A DNA stretch of 64,000 bases, taken from assembly GCA_963921195.1 (NCBI GenBank), contig OY992537.1:33837410-33901409 (forward strand). The letters run 5' to 3'. Positions 1 to 11,602 of this stretch are shown in pieces. The notes beneath the pieces are model-generated. The model was not told the origin of the DNA, made no database searches, and worked only from the letters and a program-made list of their open reading frames with translations. The stretch's first letter is position 1. Each line of letters begins with the position of its first letter. Both the position numbers and the translations under genes were made by a program. The stretch is from Pegoplata infirma. Lineage: Eukaryota > Arthropoda > Insecta > Diptera > Anthomyiidae.

Positions 1-2
1 TG

Positions 3-323
3 TTAGTCACTAAACCTAATGGTCAATTACGAATTTGTTTAGACCCTAGGAACATGAATAAAGCCATACTACGTCCACATTATCCATTTCCGAATATAGA
101 TGACTGCAAAGCCAAACTAAGCGGATCTAAATATTTTAGTTGTTTAGATGCCAATAGCGGGTTTTGGATGATTCCATTGGACGACTTTTCATCAAAACTA
201 TGTACATTTAATACGCCCTTTGGCAGGTATAGGTTTTTGCGCCTTCCTTTTGGCATAAATGCCGCCCCAGAAATTTTTCATTCAGAAATAGTTAAATTTT
301 TTGGTGATATTGAAGGGTTAGTA
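3..323 (+). pseudogene. Ty3/gypsy pol, reverse-transcriptase N-terminal part (interrupted)
   Basis: Reading from base 3 gives the fingers and palm of a retrotransposon reverse transcriptase: a VTKPNGQLRICLDPRNMN-like stretch, then the first catalytic aspartate in a CLDANSGFWMIPL context, then the TPFGRYRFLRLPFGINAAPEIF block typical of Ty3/gypsy pol. The enzyme would copy the element's RNA into DNA in cytoplasmic particles. The 5' part (5' LTR, gag, protease, start of pol) lies outside the window. The frame is broken at 323 by a 1071-bp TIR element, after which it runs into unrelated sequence and stops at 392. The same frame and domain resume at 1397, so the two parts are one gene split by a later insertion. 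I do not assign the clade, although the short LTR is compatible with Mag-like elements. Confidence 0.9.
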
Positions 324-1394
324 CACTCAGAAAATTATTGCAGTTACTACATGACGGTCGTTTGTGTAGTAAGTAGTAGCTGTTGTTTTTAACTACAATT
401 TCGGTCGTTTTTGTATGAAAAAATCTCAAACAACTTTTTTTGTAGTAGTTTCAAAAAATAACTACAAAAAATATACTACACTGTAGCAATAGTTGATTTA
501 TGTAGTTGTTTTTAGTTTTTTTTTCTAAAACTCGTTTTTTTCTAGAAATTTTTATTGCAAACGAATGTGTCGAGCGAGTTGGTCGTGCGAGATGCGGAAG
601 GAATTATTTTTATACAAAATAAATAATATCTAAATAAATTAAATTACAATTTATTAAATTTAATTATAACAAAAAATATGTTTTTGGAAAAATATTCTTG
701 AGCGAAAGAAAATAAGTGGATAAATGAGATAACAAGTGTGTATAATATAGCGCTCACATAAGCGTGCATAAAAAACATCGGAAAAAAACAAAATAAAATG
801 TGTGCAGTGTTTTGTTTTCTTATGAGCGCGCCATCTTTCTTTTCTTTGTATACACAACAGAGCAGGTACATACTTTTTTGAAACATTTCAAATTAATTCT
901 TTTTTTTTATAAATCAATTTTGCCAAAGCATTTCGTTTTTTTTTATTCCAGACAAATTTTGATCAGTAGCGGTGAAAATTTGAAATGAACTATTAAAAAA
1001 ACAAAGGTAAATACAATCAATTTATTTTGTTTAACATTTTATTAATATAATTTTTTTCTTCTATAATTCCAGATAAATACATCAAAAAATTGTCATCATG
1101 TCGAAATTCTATACAACCAACTGAAATGTATTGCTTTTTAAATAAATAAATATCAATCATTTAAACGTTTAAGAAATTTTTTAAATAAAATTTCAGGCAA
1201 TTGAAGAAAAAACAACTGTATTAAACAGTTTTGTAGTAGTTTTTACTACATTTTGTAGTTGAAAATCAATAGTTAAAAACAACAACATGTTCAGTTGTTT
1301 TTACCGTTTATGTAGTGGACGCCTTTTCAACGACAAAATGTAGTCAAAACAACTGTCTTTTGTAGTAGATTTTACCGACATACTTTTTTGAGTG
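324..1394. mobile_element. TIR element, CACTCA ends, TA duplication, TGTAGT/ACTACA motif arrays
   Basis: The element begins CACTCAG at 324 and ends TTTTTTGAGTG at 1394, flanked by TA at 322-323 and 1395-1396. Removing it with one TA joins the two pol halves in frame, which proves the boundaries. The outer ~240 bp on the left and ~190 bp on the right are packed with TGTAGT/ACTACA, often paired as GTAGTAGTTTTTACTAC-like palindromes, and AACAACT. The middle is plain AT-rich sequence with no coding potential. A TA duplication is the Tc1/mariner habit, but no transposase is present, so the family assignment is inference. Confidence 0.88.
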
Positions 1395-1396
1395 TA

Positions 1397-3553
1397 ATAT
1401 ATATTGATGATTTCTTAATTTATGCTAAAACTATAGAAGAGCATAATAATATATTGCAAAAAGTTCTACAAAGAGCAGAACAGGTTGGTTTTAAATTTAA
1501 CAAAGATAAATGCAAGTTTTTACTTAATGAAATTAAGTTCATTGGCCACATATTTAACGAATCAGGTGTCAAACCAGACAATGAAAAAATAAATGCTATA
1601 TTGGATATGCCTGTTCCTAAAACTGTAACCGAGTTACCACGATTTCTAGGTATGATAAACTATTTAGGAAATTTTATTCAAAATTTATCATCTAAAAACA
1701 AAAATTTGAGAAATTTATTGAAAAAAGATATTCAATGGCATTGGGATAAAGTCCATAATGATGAATTTAAAAATTTAAAAATCGAGGCAACCAAAAGTCC
1801 AGTTTTAACTTATTTCGACCCAAACAAACAATTAGTTCTAACCGTCGATGCTTCCAAATTTGCCGTTGGAGCGTCTATATTACATGGTCGCCAACCAATT
1901 GCATATGCGTCTGCGTCACTTACTAGTGCTCAAGAGAATTACGCCCAAATAGAAAAAGAGCTTTTCGCTATTCTCTTTGGATGTACAAGGTTCCACCAGT
2001 ATACATATGGTATCAAAGTACTTGTCGAAACAGATCATAAGCCATTAGTTTCTTTGTTTAACAAACCTCTGTTTAAAATTCCGGCAAGACTTCAGCGTTT
2101 CATGCTACGTCTTCAGTGCTATGATCTGACAGTTGTGTATAAGCCGGGCAAATATTTATACATAGCTGACACACTGTCACGATGCCCGTTAAAATCAAAC
2201 GCTTTGGTCGATATTCATAACGATATCACACTTCACTGCAATTTTCTTAAGTCTCACTTAGAAATACCCTTTTCAAATACAAGTGATATTAAAGAGCATA
2301 GTAATGCAGACGAAGTTTTCAGAAAGATAAAATTATATACACAGAATGGATGGCCTAAATATAAAAAATCAATTGATAAAGAAGTTATGCCGTACTTCAA
2401 ATTTAAAGATGAAATTCATATCATTGATGATATGCTTCTCAAAAACAACCAAATTTTGATTCCAAAAACTCTAAGGAGTTTAATATTAAACAACATCCAT
2501 GAAGGTCACATGATGGGAATACAGAGATGCCAGAGTTTCGCTCGACAATCAGTCTACTGGCCAAATATTTATAACGACATTTTCGATATGATTTCTAATT
2601 GCGAAATCTGTATGAAATACAGAAACTCAAAGTCAAAACAAGAAATTTTGAATCATGAAGTTTACAATATCCCTTGGTTCAAAGTGGGTTGTGATCTTTT
2701 TGAGTTCAATAAAAAACAGTACATATTAGTTGTTGATTATTTTTCAAAATATATTGAAATTGAATTATTAAACTCAGGATACACAAGCTCTCAAGTTATT
2801 TTGAAATTAAAATCTATTTTTGCCAGACATGGCATCCCAAATATATTTATATCTGATAACGGCCCGCCGTATAATTCAAAGGAATTCAAAAATTTTTGTA
2901 TTGATTGGGGTATAGATCACAAAACATCAAGCCCGTATTTGGCAAGATCAAACGGTCTTGCTGAACGTTCTATACAAACAATTAAAAAAATGTTGTATAA
3001 ATGCTTTGATAGTGGTTCTGACCCTTATATTGCATTGTTGCATTATCGCACCACTCCAAAAGGAAATCTTCCAAGTCCGTCCGAGTTATTAATGTCCAGA
3101 AAATTAAAAACAAAACTTCCAAATCTTTCCGTGAATTTACAACCAAATTTAGTTGATCTTGATAAATATGAAAAACAAATTGATAGAAAAATTAAAAAAT
3201 CATCAGAATATTATAACAGAAATGCTAGAAAATGTGAAACTGTTAGCCCAGGCGATAAGGTAATGTTTAAAAGAAATCCGACTTCTTTTTGGTTTCCAGG
3301 AGAAATAGTAGAAAATTGTCAGGAGCGAAGATCCCATTTAATTCAGGATGTTGATGGATCTTTATATAGAAGAAATGAGGAACATATTTTTAAACAATCA
3401 GAAAACTCAACAAGCGCTGAAAATAAACAGAAAATCCCTGATATTTCCGATGAAAACTTGGTTTTAAAAGAGGAAAATGGTTCAGATAACACTTATGTTA
3501 CTCGTCGCGGTAGAAAAGTAGTTGTTCCAACGAGATTTCCACACAGTAATTAA
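1397..3553 (+). pseudogene. Ty3/gypsy pol, RT C-terminus, RNase H and integrase
   Basis: This continues the pol frame after the insertion. The RT active-site box YIDD is at 1400-1411, and the RT thumb follows. RNase H begins near 1845 (VDASKFAVGAS) and ends near 2170 (ADTLSRCP). The integrase HHCC zinc-binding region is near 2495-2620 (HEGH ... CEIC). The integrase core has its three catalytic residues in frame: Asp at 2693, Asp at 2855 (SDNG) and Glu at 2963 (LAERS), with the canonical 35-residue D-to-E gap. A basic tail ends at 3553. This half has no internal stop, so the damage is confined to the inserted element and whatever lies upstream of the window. No env-like ORF follows; the LTR starts about 100 bp downstream. 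A TTG at 1388 only looks like a start because it belongs to the insert. Confidence 0.92.
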
Positions 3554-3646
3554 TAATTTATTTTGAATTTTATATATATAAGAAACAGCATTGTATATTT
3601 AAATAATTGAATTGTAAAATTAAATATAAATGTAATCAATATCTTT

Positions 3647-3656
3647 AAAAGGGAGA
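3647..3656 (+). promoter_or_regulatory. putative polypurine tract of the gypsy element
   Basis: A run AAAAGGGAGA sits directly before the TGTTGTG that would open the 3' LTR, about 95 bp after the pol stop. This is where the plus-strand primer of an LTR retrotransposon is expected. Confidence 0.55.
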
Positions 3657-3785
3657 TGTTGTGTAAATAACACCTATTTCTAATATATAAGAAACACCCT
3701 GTAATTATCATTAGCTTTAAGATTTATCATATGTAACAAACTTATATTTCACTTAATAAAGAAGACTTGAACTGAACATATATCA
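3657..3785 (+). repeat. putative short 3' LTR
   Basis: It starts TGTTGTG after the purine tract and ends in CA at either 3778 or 3785. AATAAA at 3755-3760 lies close before the end, as expected for the R/U5 region. It cannot be confirmed because the 5' LTR is outside the window. Confidence 0.5.
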
Positions 3786-3845
3786 TTAATTTTTACTGTT
3801 ATTGAAAAAATCAAAAAAATAAATGTTATTGCAAATTTTAACACG

Positions 3846-3968
3846 GGACATCTTTAGAAGTCGTTTCTTATATAAAATACTAAGTTTGGACAACATTCGT
3901 TTCATGATTTTTTTAAAACAAAAAGACACATATGACTGTTATATTTGGTCTCTGATTTAAAGATGTCC
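3846..3968. mobile_element. small 123-bp element with GGACATCTTTA inverted ends
   Basis: GGACATCTTTA at the left is matched by TAAAGATGTCC at the right. There is no coding sequence and no clear target duplication, so this may be only a short inverted repeat. Confidence 0.3.
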
Positions 3969-4199
3969 AATTATATTTCAAAAATTTTAAATATAATTGA
4001 AAATTTTGGAAAAAGCATAAAAATTTAATTTTTGTAGTGCCAAGGCTTTACAATTATAAATCGCGGATATCGCATATACGAGCGCTAACTTCGAAAACGG
4101 CCAGCACCATTGAATTCAGCGTACCCGAATTAGCTTTACCAGCAGGGATCCCAGCTTGTTAATTTTTCGACTAGCACAGTGTTATTATTCGACCTATAA

Positions 4200-4810
4200 A
4201 TTCTATTGCGAAAGATTACTCCAGCTCGAGGTCACGTTTCTTTACTAATTATTACGATGATATTGTCAAAGTACCAATTTTCAAGAAATTATTTATAAAG
4301 TTTGTTTTAAATTGATTAGTATAGTATGATCATTTTGCAAGACTTACGTGTTTCGGAATTTGTCAGATTCCATGGTCAACAGTATTTAGCAAATTGACGA
4401 TCGTTAGTGGCAAAACATTAAGTATTATATGCGTATGTTTTTAAAATGCGTTTTATTCGCCAGCTATTGAAAAATTCTTTTATTCAACAGCAGGTGAATT
4501 ATTATTCAAGTTACAAACCTTTTTGGTTTAGATAAACTTAAAACAGTAAATCTTATTTTCTTTTTTTTATCGTTAACTTATACCGTATTCACACTTACAA
4601 TTAGTACTCTACATTACGTAACTTTTAGCACCAATTTTGGGTAGGTTTATTCTAGCTCGAGGTCATTATTTCCTTTTCTAATAAAAACTATGATATTCTC
4701 ATAGAATAGTTTTAAAGACAATTATTTTTGTATTTTTAAATTTATTGGTAATTTTTGCAAGACTTAATCGACGCGTGTTTCGGAATTTGTCAGATTCCAT
4801 TGTCAAGATT
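4200..4810. repeat. two tandem-lying copies of a dispersed GCTCGAGGTCA...GTGTTTCGGAATTTGTCAG repeat
   Basis: Copies at about 4200-4385 and 4655-4810 share a CTCGAGGTCA start, an AT-rich middle, and the block TTTTGCAAGACTTA...CGTGTTTCGGAATTTGTCAG. Related copies lie at 22430-22600 and at 24390-24498 plus 25107-25170, and part of one is inverted at 23755-23815. No ORF is present and I do not know the family. Confidence 0.6.
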
Positions 4811-4992
4811 ATAGAATAAACCTACTCAAAATAGTTATTTTTTAATAAAAATTAATCAGAATTTTAGCACCAATCTTAAAAATAAAATAATTTTGAAATA
4901 ATATTTATTGTTTTTCGTAATCAACTCTTTAATAACCTTCGTTCTAAGTGTATGCCCTAAAATTTTTCAGTTTTAGGACACACTAATGTACA

Positions 4993-6627
4993 TTAGACCG
5001 GGTCGAAAAAAAAGCTCCTATTGGGCGGGCTTAATTTTAAAGCTTACCTCGAAAAAGTTCCATAGCCAAAATATTAGATTTTTAGGTCGCGATTTGGTAC
5101 CGCCGAAATCGTTATTTGTTCATAGCATTTTTATTTGATGTCTGATCGTTATGAAAAAAAATTGTTAGAAAGTCCTCAGCGAGTACTAAATTTGACCCAA
5201 ATCCGGTTTGGACCTCTGAGGTCATTTTCGTGTTATGAGTGTTAGTTTCTCAGCTTTCTACCCACATAAATGATTTTTATTTTTCCATTGAATTATAGCA
5301 CTAAAAAATTCATGAAATTCTTCCCTTAGAAGTACCCTCTTAAATTAATTAACAAAAAAGATACATTCGATTTTAATTTTCCATAGAAAAAGATTCGAAA
5401 CACTTGTTCGTACCCAGGAAAATTTTTTAGAACCGATTCTGACAACACTTGTTCTAGAACAGGTTCTTCGGTAATTATACACCATTACACTTTAATTATT
5501 CAGAACAAGTTAAGTAAAAATTATTGTGAATCTTGTTCTCTGCAATCAAAGTTTCAAAACATTTTGGTTCTCAGGAATTGAAAAAAAAATTATGTGTCAA
5601 AAAAATTAAAAAAATAAATATCAATTTTTTGTTAACCAAGAAGAAAACACGAAATTCTATCAAATTATCAGGATATAATCGTGAAAATTGTTGATACAAA
5701 GGTAAGTAAATTAAATTTTGATTGTCTGGGTCGGGTCAAATACTAATAAAATAATGTTTTTCATTTTTGTTTGCAGAAAATCCATGTTCTGGTATATCAT
5801 TGTTGCAAAGCCCAAAATGCAATTTTGGAGGGGACAAAGGATTAAGTTGTGGATGTGGATGTGAATTTTCAATGTCATATAAGATTATCATTATCTTTAC
5901 TTAATAAATTAATGCAATTTAAAATATTTTTTTTATTCTCATATCTGTTCCTAATTTCACTTCTAGAACCGATTCCGAGGAACAAATATATGTTCTAATT
6001 TTGCTTACAAACACCTCTTGCTTTTGAGACAATCCCTTTGTAAAAAGAATCGGTGTTGCACAAGAATTAGAACAGGTTCTAGGGAAGTATAAGTTGTTCC
6101 ACAATCGGTTCTTTGCAACCGAAAATTTTGCTGGGTATTTATTTAAATACAAACTAAAAAATTTAAATATAGTTTAAAGGCATAATAACAAGTGTTTTTT
6201 TCTAATTTTCTTTATATTGTATAAGAAAATCTTAAATCAAATGTAACTTTTTTGTTAATTAATTTAACTGGATACTTCCAAGGAAAGGATTTAATGATTT
6301 TCTTAGTGCTATAATTTAATGGAAGAATAAAAATCATTTAAGTGGGTAGAAAGATGAGAAACTAACAATCATAACAAGAAGATGACCTCTGAGGTTAAAA
6401 CCAGATATGGGTCAAATTTAGTACTCGTTGAGGACTTTCTAACAATTTTTTTTTTATAACGATCGGACATCAAATGACAAGCTATGAACAAATTACGATT
6501 TCGGCGGTACCAAATCGCGACCTAAAAATCTAATATTTTGGCTATGGAACTTTTTCGAGGTAAGCTTTAAAATTAAGCTCGCCCACTAGGAACTTTTTTT
6601 TTCTCCTTTATGGTCGACCCAGTCTAA
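4993..6627. mobile_element. fold-back element, TTAGACC ends, flanked by TGTACA
   Basis: Long inverted arms at about 4993-5412 and 6180-6627 match closely, for example the block around GGTACCGCCGAAATCG near 5100 and its complement near 6505. Both ends abut TGTACA (4987-4992 and 6628-6633). The loop contains the separate element at 5413-6135. No coding sequence is seen. A second element with the same ends and flanks lies at 39915-42148. Confidence 0.75.
5413..6135. mobile_element. TIR element, CCCAG ends, TA duplication, GAACAGGTTCT motif array
   Basis: The ends CCCAGGAAAATTTT and AAAATTTTGCTGGG are flanked by TA (5411-5412 and 6136-6137). The inside carries repeated AGAACCGATT and TTCTAGAACAGGTTCT-type motifs near both ends. 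It lies in the loop of the 4993-6627 fold-back. 60760-61219 has the same terminal pattern (TA, then CCCAGC or CCCTGC). Confidence 0.72.
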
Positions 6628-6633
6628 TGTACA

Positions 6634-8298
6634 TGTATTGTAGTACATATGTATTGGTTAGTGTCTGTTAGTATGTGTATATATGTAATACTAAATATTT
6701 TCCACTTTTCAACACATAGTACTCTATGTTAAGTATTAAAAATTTGTCGTTTTTTTTTTAAACCATTAAAATATGAGAGAGTATAAATTTTATGTTCAGT
6801 ACCTGTGTCCTGTTGGTCATAAATAGAGTAGAGTAACCGAAGTAATAATGTGGTAATTGAGGCTTTATATAAAATATTTATGTACATAAGTACCTACGTA
6901 CACATGTTCAGTGTGTACAATGTATGTATATCATAAATACATTAAATAGATATAATATATGGTATAACATTGGCGTAAGGTAATAAGTACTTACATTATA
7001 TAAACTAGGACAAATTGGCAACAAAAAATGTACTTGTGACAGGAAAAAATCTATTTAAATTTAGTGAATGCTGTTATAGTGATTGTATGAAAATTAAAAA
7101 CAATTGCAAAAAAACTACATATTTTGAGACAAAAACATTGTTAAAAAACATTGTTAAAAAATTATTCTGGACTTGATTTGACCCATTTTTTAACTAAATA
7201 AAGTTAATCCTAATCTTAATCCGGTCTGCAAAAAACAGGGCTATTATCCAAGTAACAAATCCAAATTTCAAATCTTTTTGGTTTTTAGAAAATAAAAATA
7301 GTAATTCTTATTTTTATTTTTTTAGTCAATAGCTCATACATATAGCCAAATTGAGACGACGTTCTGTAACTATATTGGAATAAAAATTTGTCTAGAGACT
7401 GAAGAAAAGCAATTAAGTATTTCCGACAAAAATGCCACTCTTATGAATTCTGTTTTCCCATTTCCTATTTCTTAAGAAAGTTTTTGAGTTTTAGTACAAA
7501 AAACAATTTTCTATTGTTTTTAAATTCTTTTTTTTTATTTTTATTATCGCTACCAAAAATATTATAAGTTCCTTTATATGTTTAGTTCATTTTTAAAAAA
7601 CAAACAAAAAAATTAAAGGCAACTCATAAACCATGAAAGCATAAAAATACACTTAAATAAAAAATTTTAAAAATGTGATAAAAATATTGCGCTATAACAA
7701 TGAATACATAAAACAAGAGAACACATATCCCTGGATTTAACTGGGAATTTTAATTCTGTAATTTATAAATCGGCTTACAAGGAAGATCCCTGCAATTGAA
7801 CTATCGATTTTTTTTAAGTTATCTATATTTCACATATTTTAAAAATTACTTCAACATAATTTATAAATCGGCTTATAAATCAGATCCCTAAAGCTAAACC
7901 CTTGATTTTTATGGCAATTCCAGATTTAATAACTCCTGACCTCGAAATTAAATTGAAATTTTTATTATTAATAATTTATAATTTATAATAATTTATAAGT
8001 TTTGATTAAAGAATCAGGCAGTTCTGGTCCTAGGAAAATTAAATCATCAGTGTTTATTTAGGGATATCTGTTTATTTTTAAGGTTATATGAGAAAAATAT
8101 ATACCAAACTAAACAACAACAACAAAATCATACACTCACTATCAACGCTTATTGTTTAGTTTAAGAGTTACTTAAGGCAACAATAAAGTAACAATACTGA
8201 TGCTGCTGCTAGTGTTGTTTTTGTTTTTGATGTTGCTACTGCAACACTGCAAAATTTACTGATAAAGAAACAGCAACCAACATTAAACAAGTTTTTTT
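6634..8298. other. AT-rich stretch without recognised gene
   Basis: I see only AT-rich, low-complexity sequence, TACATA-rich runs near 6640-6960, a degenerate copy near 7255-7400 of the CAAACTGAGGTGGCGT block found at 17080, 34100 and 43740, and CAACAACAACAA runs near 8110. No ORF has a recognisable domain. Confidence 0.6.
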
Positions 8299-8386
8299 TT
8301 AACCTTTATGTGCTCGGGATTGTAAACTTACGTTGGCGGTCGGAAGTCTACATTTGTAGCAAATATGTTTTTGTGTGGAAAACATA

Positions 8387-10081
8387 CACTCAAAAAAAAA
8401 AGTTTGTAAAATGACATAAAATCCCCGTGATTTTACGGGGCAGGTTTTGTAAAATATGTACTAGCAAGAATCCCCGTAAAGTTACGGGGATAATTTGTAA
8501 ATTGATTTAACAAAAGAAAATGTAAATTTACAATTTTTTTTGTAAAATATCGTCTTCAAGGTGAACATTTTTTTTGTAAATTTGCAAAAAATTTGGTAAA
8601 TTTACAAAACAAAATTGTAAACTTACAGAAAAAGGTTGTTATTTTACAAGGAAAAATAGAAAATGAAAAAAATAAATTGTAGATTAACAAATTATTTGGT
8701 TAAACTACTGTTTTTTATGCAAAAAACTTGTATATTTACAATAAAAAGTGGTAAATTTACAATTTTTATTGTATATGTACCATTTTTCCTTATTTTTTTG
8801 CCGTAAAAACAGTAGTTTAACCATAAAATTTGTAAATTTACAATATTGTTTTTGTATTTTCTATTTCATTTTTGTAAAATTACAACTTTTTTCGTAAGTA
8901 TACAATTTTGTTTTTTAAATTTTCATATTTGTTTTGTAAATTTACAAAAAAATTGGTTTATTTACATATTGGTTTTGTAAATTTAAAGGTTTTTTACATT
9001 GGTGCATCTTATTTTTCCTTCTTCGACAGCTGGAGTAGCACTTCAACAACCTGAAAAGATTTTTTTTCACTTGATTTAACAAACTTTTTAATGTATAACA
9101 CTGCACTTTTTTATTTTTTTTTCGACATTTCGTTTTTCTTAAGTAGAACATATGAGAATTGCGAAGGAGGCTACACAAGAAATTTCTTATATTTTCAGGA
9201 AAAATTAGTCAAAAAATAACAATTTTTTTTTTAATTTTTAATTATTTTCACAAGTATTTTTAAAAAATCGGAAAAAAAATTTTTGGATATTGTAGGTTGG
9301 ATGTTTAAGTACCAGTTAAAATAAGAAAAATTTGATTTTTCATAATTGGCAGCTTTCTATTGACATTTTAGGTACCAAATTAAAAAAAAAAAAAATACCA
9401 AAAAAATATGGTAAAATCACCAAAAAAAATGGTAAAAATACAAAAAAAAAATAGAACAATTATATAGTAGAAACACATAAAAATTGTGGTATTTTACTTA
9501 ACGCAAATTACCAAAAAAATGGTGTAAAAATTATTTATAAAAAATTATTTTTAACTAAATTTTTTACTCCAAAACGCAAAAAAAAAATTTTTGAACTTAG
9601 AAAATTTTTGCGTGTCCTATTGTTGAATAATTAATTTTTTTTTTTTGTAAAACAACATAAATTCTAGTAATTAAATAAGTTTTGTAAAATTATATTGGAA
9701 TTTTGTACTTTTTAATACATACATTTCAAACTGAAAAGCTTGTAAACGATCTAAAAAAAAAATGTTTGTAATAAAACATTTTTTGGTAAAAAGACTAAAT
9801 AACATCAAGTAAAATTATGTTGTACAATTACAGTTTTCTTGTGTAAAAAAACTAAACACCTTGTAATATTTTTTTAATTTGTAAAATAATTCACTTTTTT
9901 GTAAATTTACCTAAAAAATTTGTAAAATAAATTTACCAACATATAATAGTAAAATTACAAAGCAAACTGTAGTTTTCGTTTTATTAAATATACAACAATT
10001 TTTGTAAAAAGACAAAAATATTAGTAAAATAGAATTACAAGACCTTTTACTTGTAAATTTACAAACTTTTTTTTTTGAGTG
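8387..10081. mobile_element. TIR element, CACTCAAAAAA ends, TA duplication, GTAAATTTAC array
   Basis: It starts CACTCAAAAAAAAAA and ends in the complementary TTTTTTGAGTG, flanked by TA (8385-8386 and 10082-10083). It is inserted in the piggyBac element, downstream of the transposase remnant. Inside, the 10-bp palindrome GTAAATTTAC and close variants (GTAAAATTAC, GTAAACTTAC) recur dozens of times. Near the left end there are also CCCCGTAAAGTTACGGGG-like palindromes (8420-8495). No coding sequence is seen. Confidence 0.88.
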
Positions 10082-10147
10082 TATGAAAAAACACTAGCAC
10101 GCATAGTGTTCTACTTAAATACATAATAATTAAGAAATATATTAATT

Positions 10148-11061
10148 TTAGATACAAAGATAAGGTGAGAATATTTTAATTTCAACTTTAGAATATGGAC
10201 AACGACCAGGATGCATGGGCTGTGTTTTGTTAGAAATATAAGGCGAGTGGTTCATACTAGTGCCAGAAATAGGAGAACTACCTAGCGCCATTTCAATAGT
10301 CTGGCGTGTTGGAGCATAGCCTAATACCCTTGCATTTTCAGAGCGCTGTTCGATTGCTGGCATGAAAGGCTCTTTTGCAAAGCTTTGCTGGAACTTTCGT
10401 CTTTTGACTGTTTGGTGGATATGGACGTTGTTTTCCGAATATATCATGAATGCATGTTAAAAAACATTGCCAAAAGCCAATTTAGATTTTTTGAAAGTTT
10501 GATTTTTTGACATCAAATGCCCACCCAGATTGAATGATATGAAAAAATTGTCACAGACTATGGTTCTTCCGGTGTTTTGCCAAGGGTAGACTAGTCGTTG
10601 CACGACACTCTCTCCTACATTGGTTGCACGGCTTGCATTTGAGGCCGTCTTTCCTTTCAACAGGAATCTCGTTGTTTAGAGATAAGAATGACTTTGCATC
10701 TCATGCGAACCAGACTTGTATGCCATACTTTGCAGGCTTGGATGTACTGCGTAAATCTAGTTCTTCCGCGATATGCAAATAATTGTTCGTCAACTGAAAT
10801 TTCTCCCTATGGTTGATAGTACCGGCGAAGATTGTTGCTCATTATAGCCCATAATGCAGAAATTGGAGCATTTTCGTTAACCAGTCCAGCAGCTCTAGTA
10901 CGCTCGCTATCAAACCGAAAAAACCCCAAAATTTCCTTGAACCGAGATTTTCGGTAATTACAAACTGCTTCCGTACTCCACAATACATGTGTATCTTCAT
11001 CATTTGATTTATTAATGCCTGCGAAATATAACATCTCAAAGTGATGTGAATTTCCATACAT
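10148..11061 (-). pseudogene. piggyBac-type transposase, broken
   Basis: Read on the minus strand, three pieces in different frames line up with the piggyBac (DDE_Tnp_1_7) family. 11061-10807 has the RFKEILGFFRFD...TR...API block before the catalytic core. 10806-10661 has VDEQLFAYRGR, which holds the first catalytic Asp, and a SKPAKYG-like stretch reached only through a frameshift and a stop. 10660-10457 has GRTIVCDNFFIS with the second catalytic Asp. 10447-10148 matches the C-terminal basic and cysteine-poor tail (RRKFQQSFAKE). The region with the third Asp is missing, and the N-terminus is absent or unrecognisable. The protein would have cut and pasted this element. The copy is dead, although its terminal repeats look intact enough for another source of transposase to act on. 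Confidence 0.85.
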
Positions 11062-11602
11062 TTTATATGATGTCTACATTTGTAGACTACCGGCCAGGAG
11101 ATGGTCATTTTGAAAAGTAGGGTCTGGGGGGTGCTATACATTATTTTTTTAAAGTCTTAGTGGCTAAAACAGCTTAGAGTTGATTTTTAGGAAGCTACTG
11201 AAAATATCGGACTCTGTTGTTGTGGACAGATTTTTTTTATTCAACTTTTTCTGCAAAAATGCTACAAATGTAAACTACTGAGCACATAAAGGTTAAACAA
11301 ATTTTATATAAGAACGTTTTTATGTTTTAACCATATATGAAGTTGTTGTGCTGAAACTTACGTTGTTTTTCGCATGAGAGGGAAGATAAAAGGAGAAGAG
11401 TTATTAGAGTGGATTGTTAATTTTTTTTATAAAAGTTTATAGTACCCTTTAACATTTTTATTCGTTCAACTGTTGACGAGTGTGGACGTGTTTTATTTTA
11501 ACTCCGTGCTATAAATTGAATTACTAAAATTGTTCGTAATAGGTTTGTTCGTAATAGGTATTTTTGTGATATTTTCATTACCACATCAAGGAAAATGAAA
11601 AT

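Larger units (their letters stand above)
8303..11292 (-). mobile_element. piggyBac-type element with TTAA duplication, internally deleted and interrupted
   Basis: The ends CCTTTATGTGCTC (8303-8315) and GAGCACATAAAGG (11280-11292) are perfect inverted repeats. Each is flanked by TTAA (8299-8302 and 11293-11296), the signature of piggyBac insertion. Transposase remnants lie on the minus strand. Without the 1.7-kb insert at 8387-10081 the element would be only about 1.3 kb, too short for a complete transposase gene, so it was internally deleted. Confidence 0.9.

Noticed and set aside
8387..10081. GTAAATTTAC repeats as a CRISPR array
   Set aside because: The repeats are 10 bp, palindromic, irregularly spaced and in a fly transposon. 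There are no unique fixed-length spacers or cas genes.
10205..10660. host gene on the minus strand
   Set aside because: The sequence matches piggyBac transposase and lies between TTAA-flanked inverted repeats.
10842..11141. 99-residue minus-strand ORF overlapping the transposase remnant
   Set aside because: The neighbouring frame carries the piggyBac motifs. This one has none.
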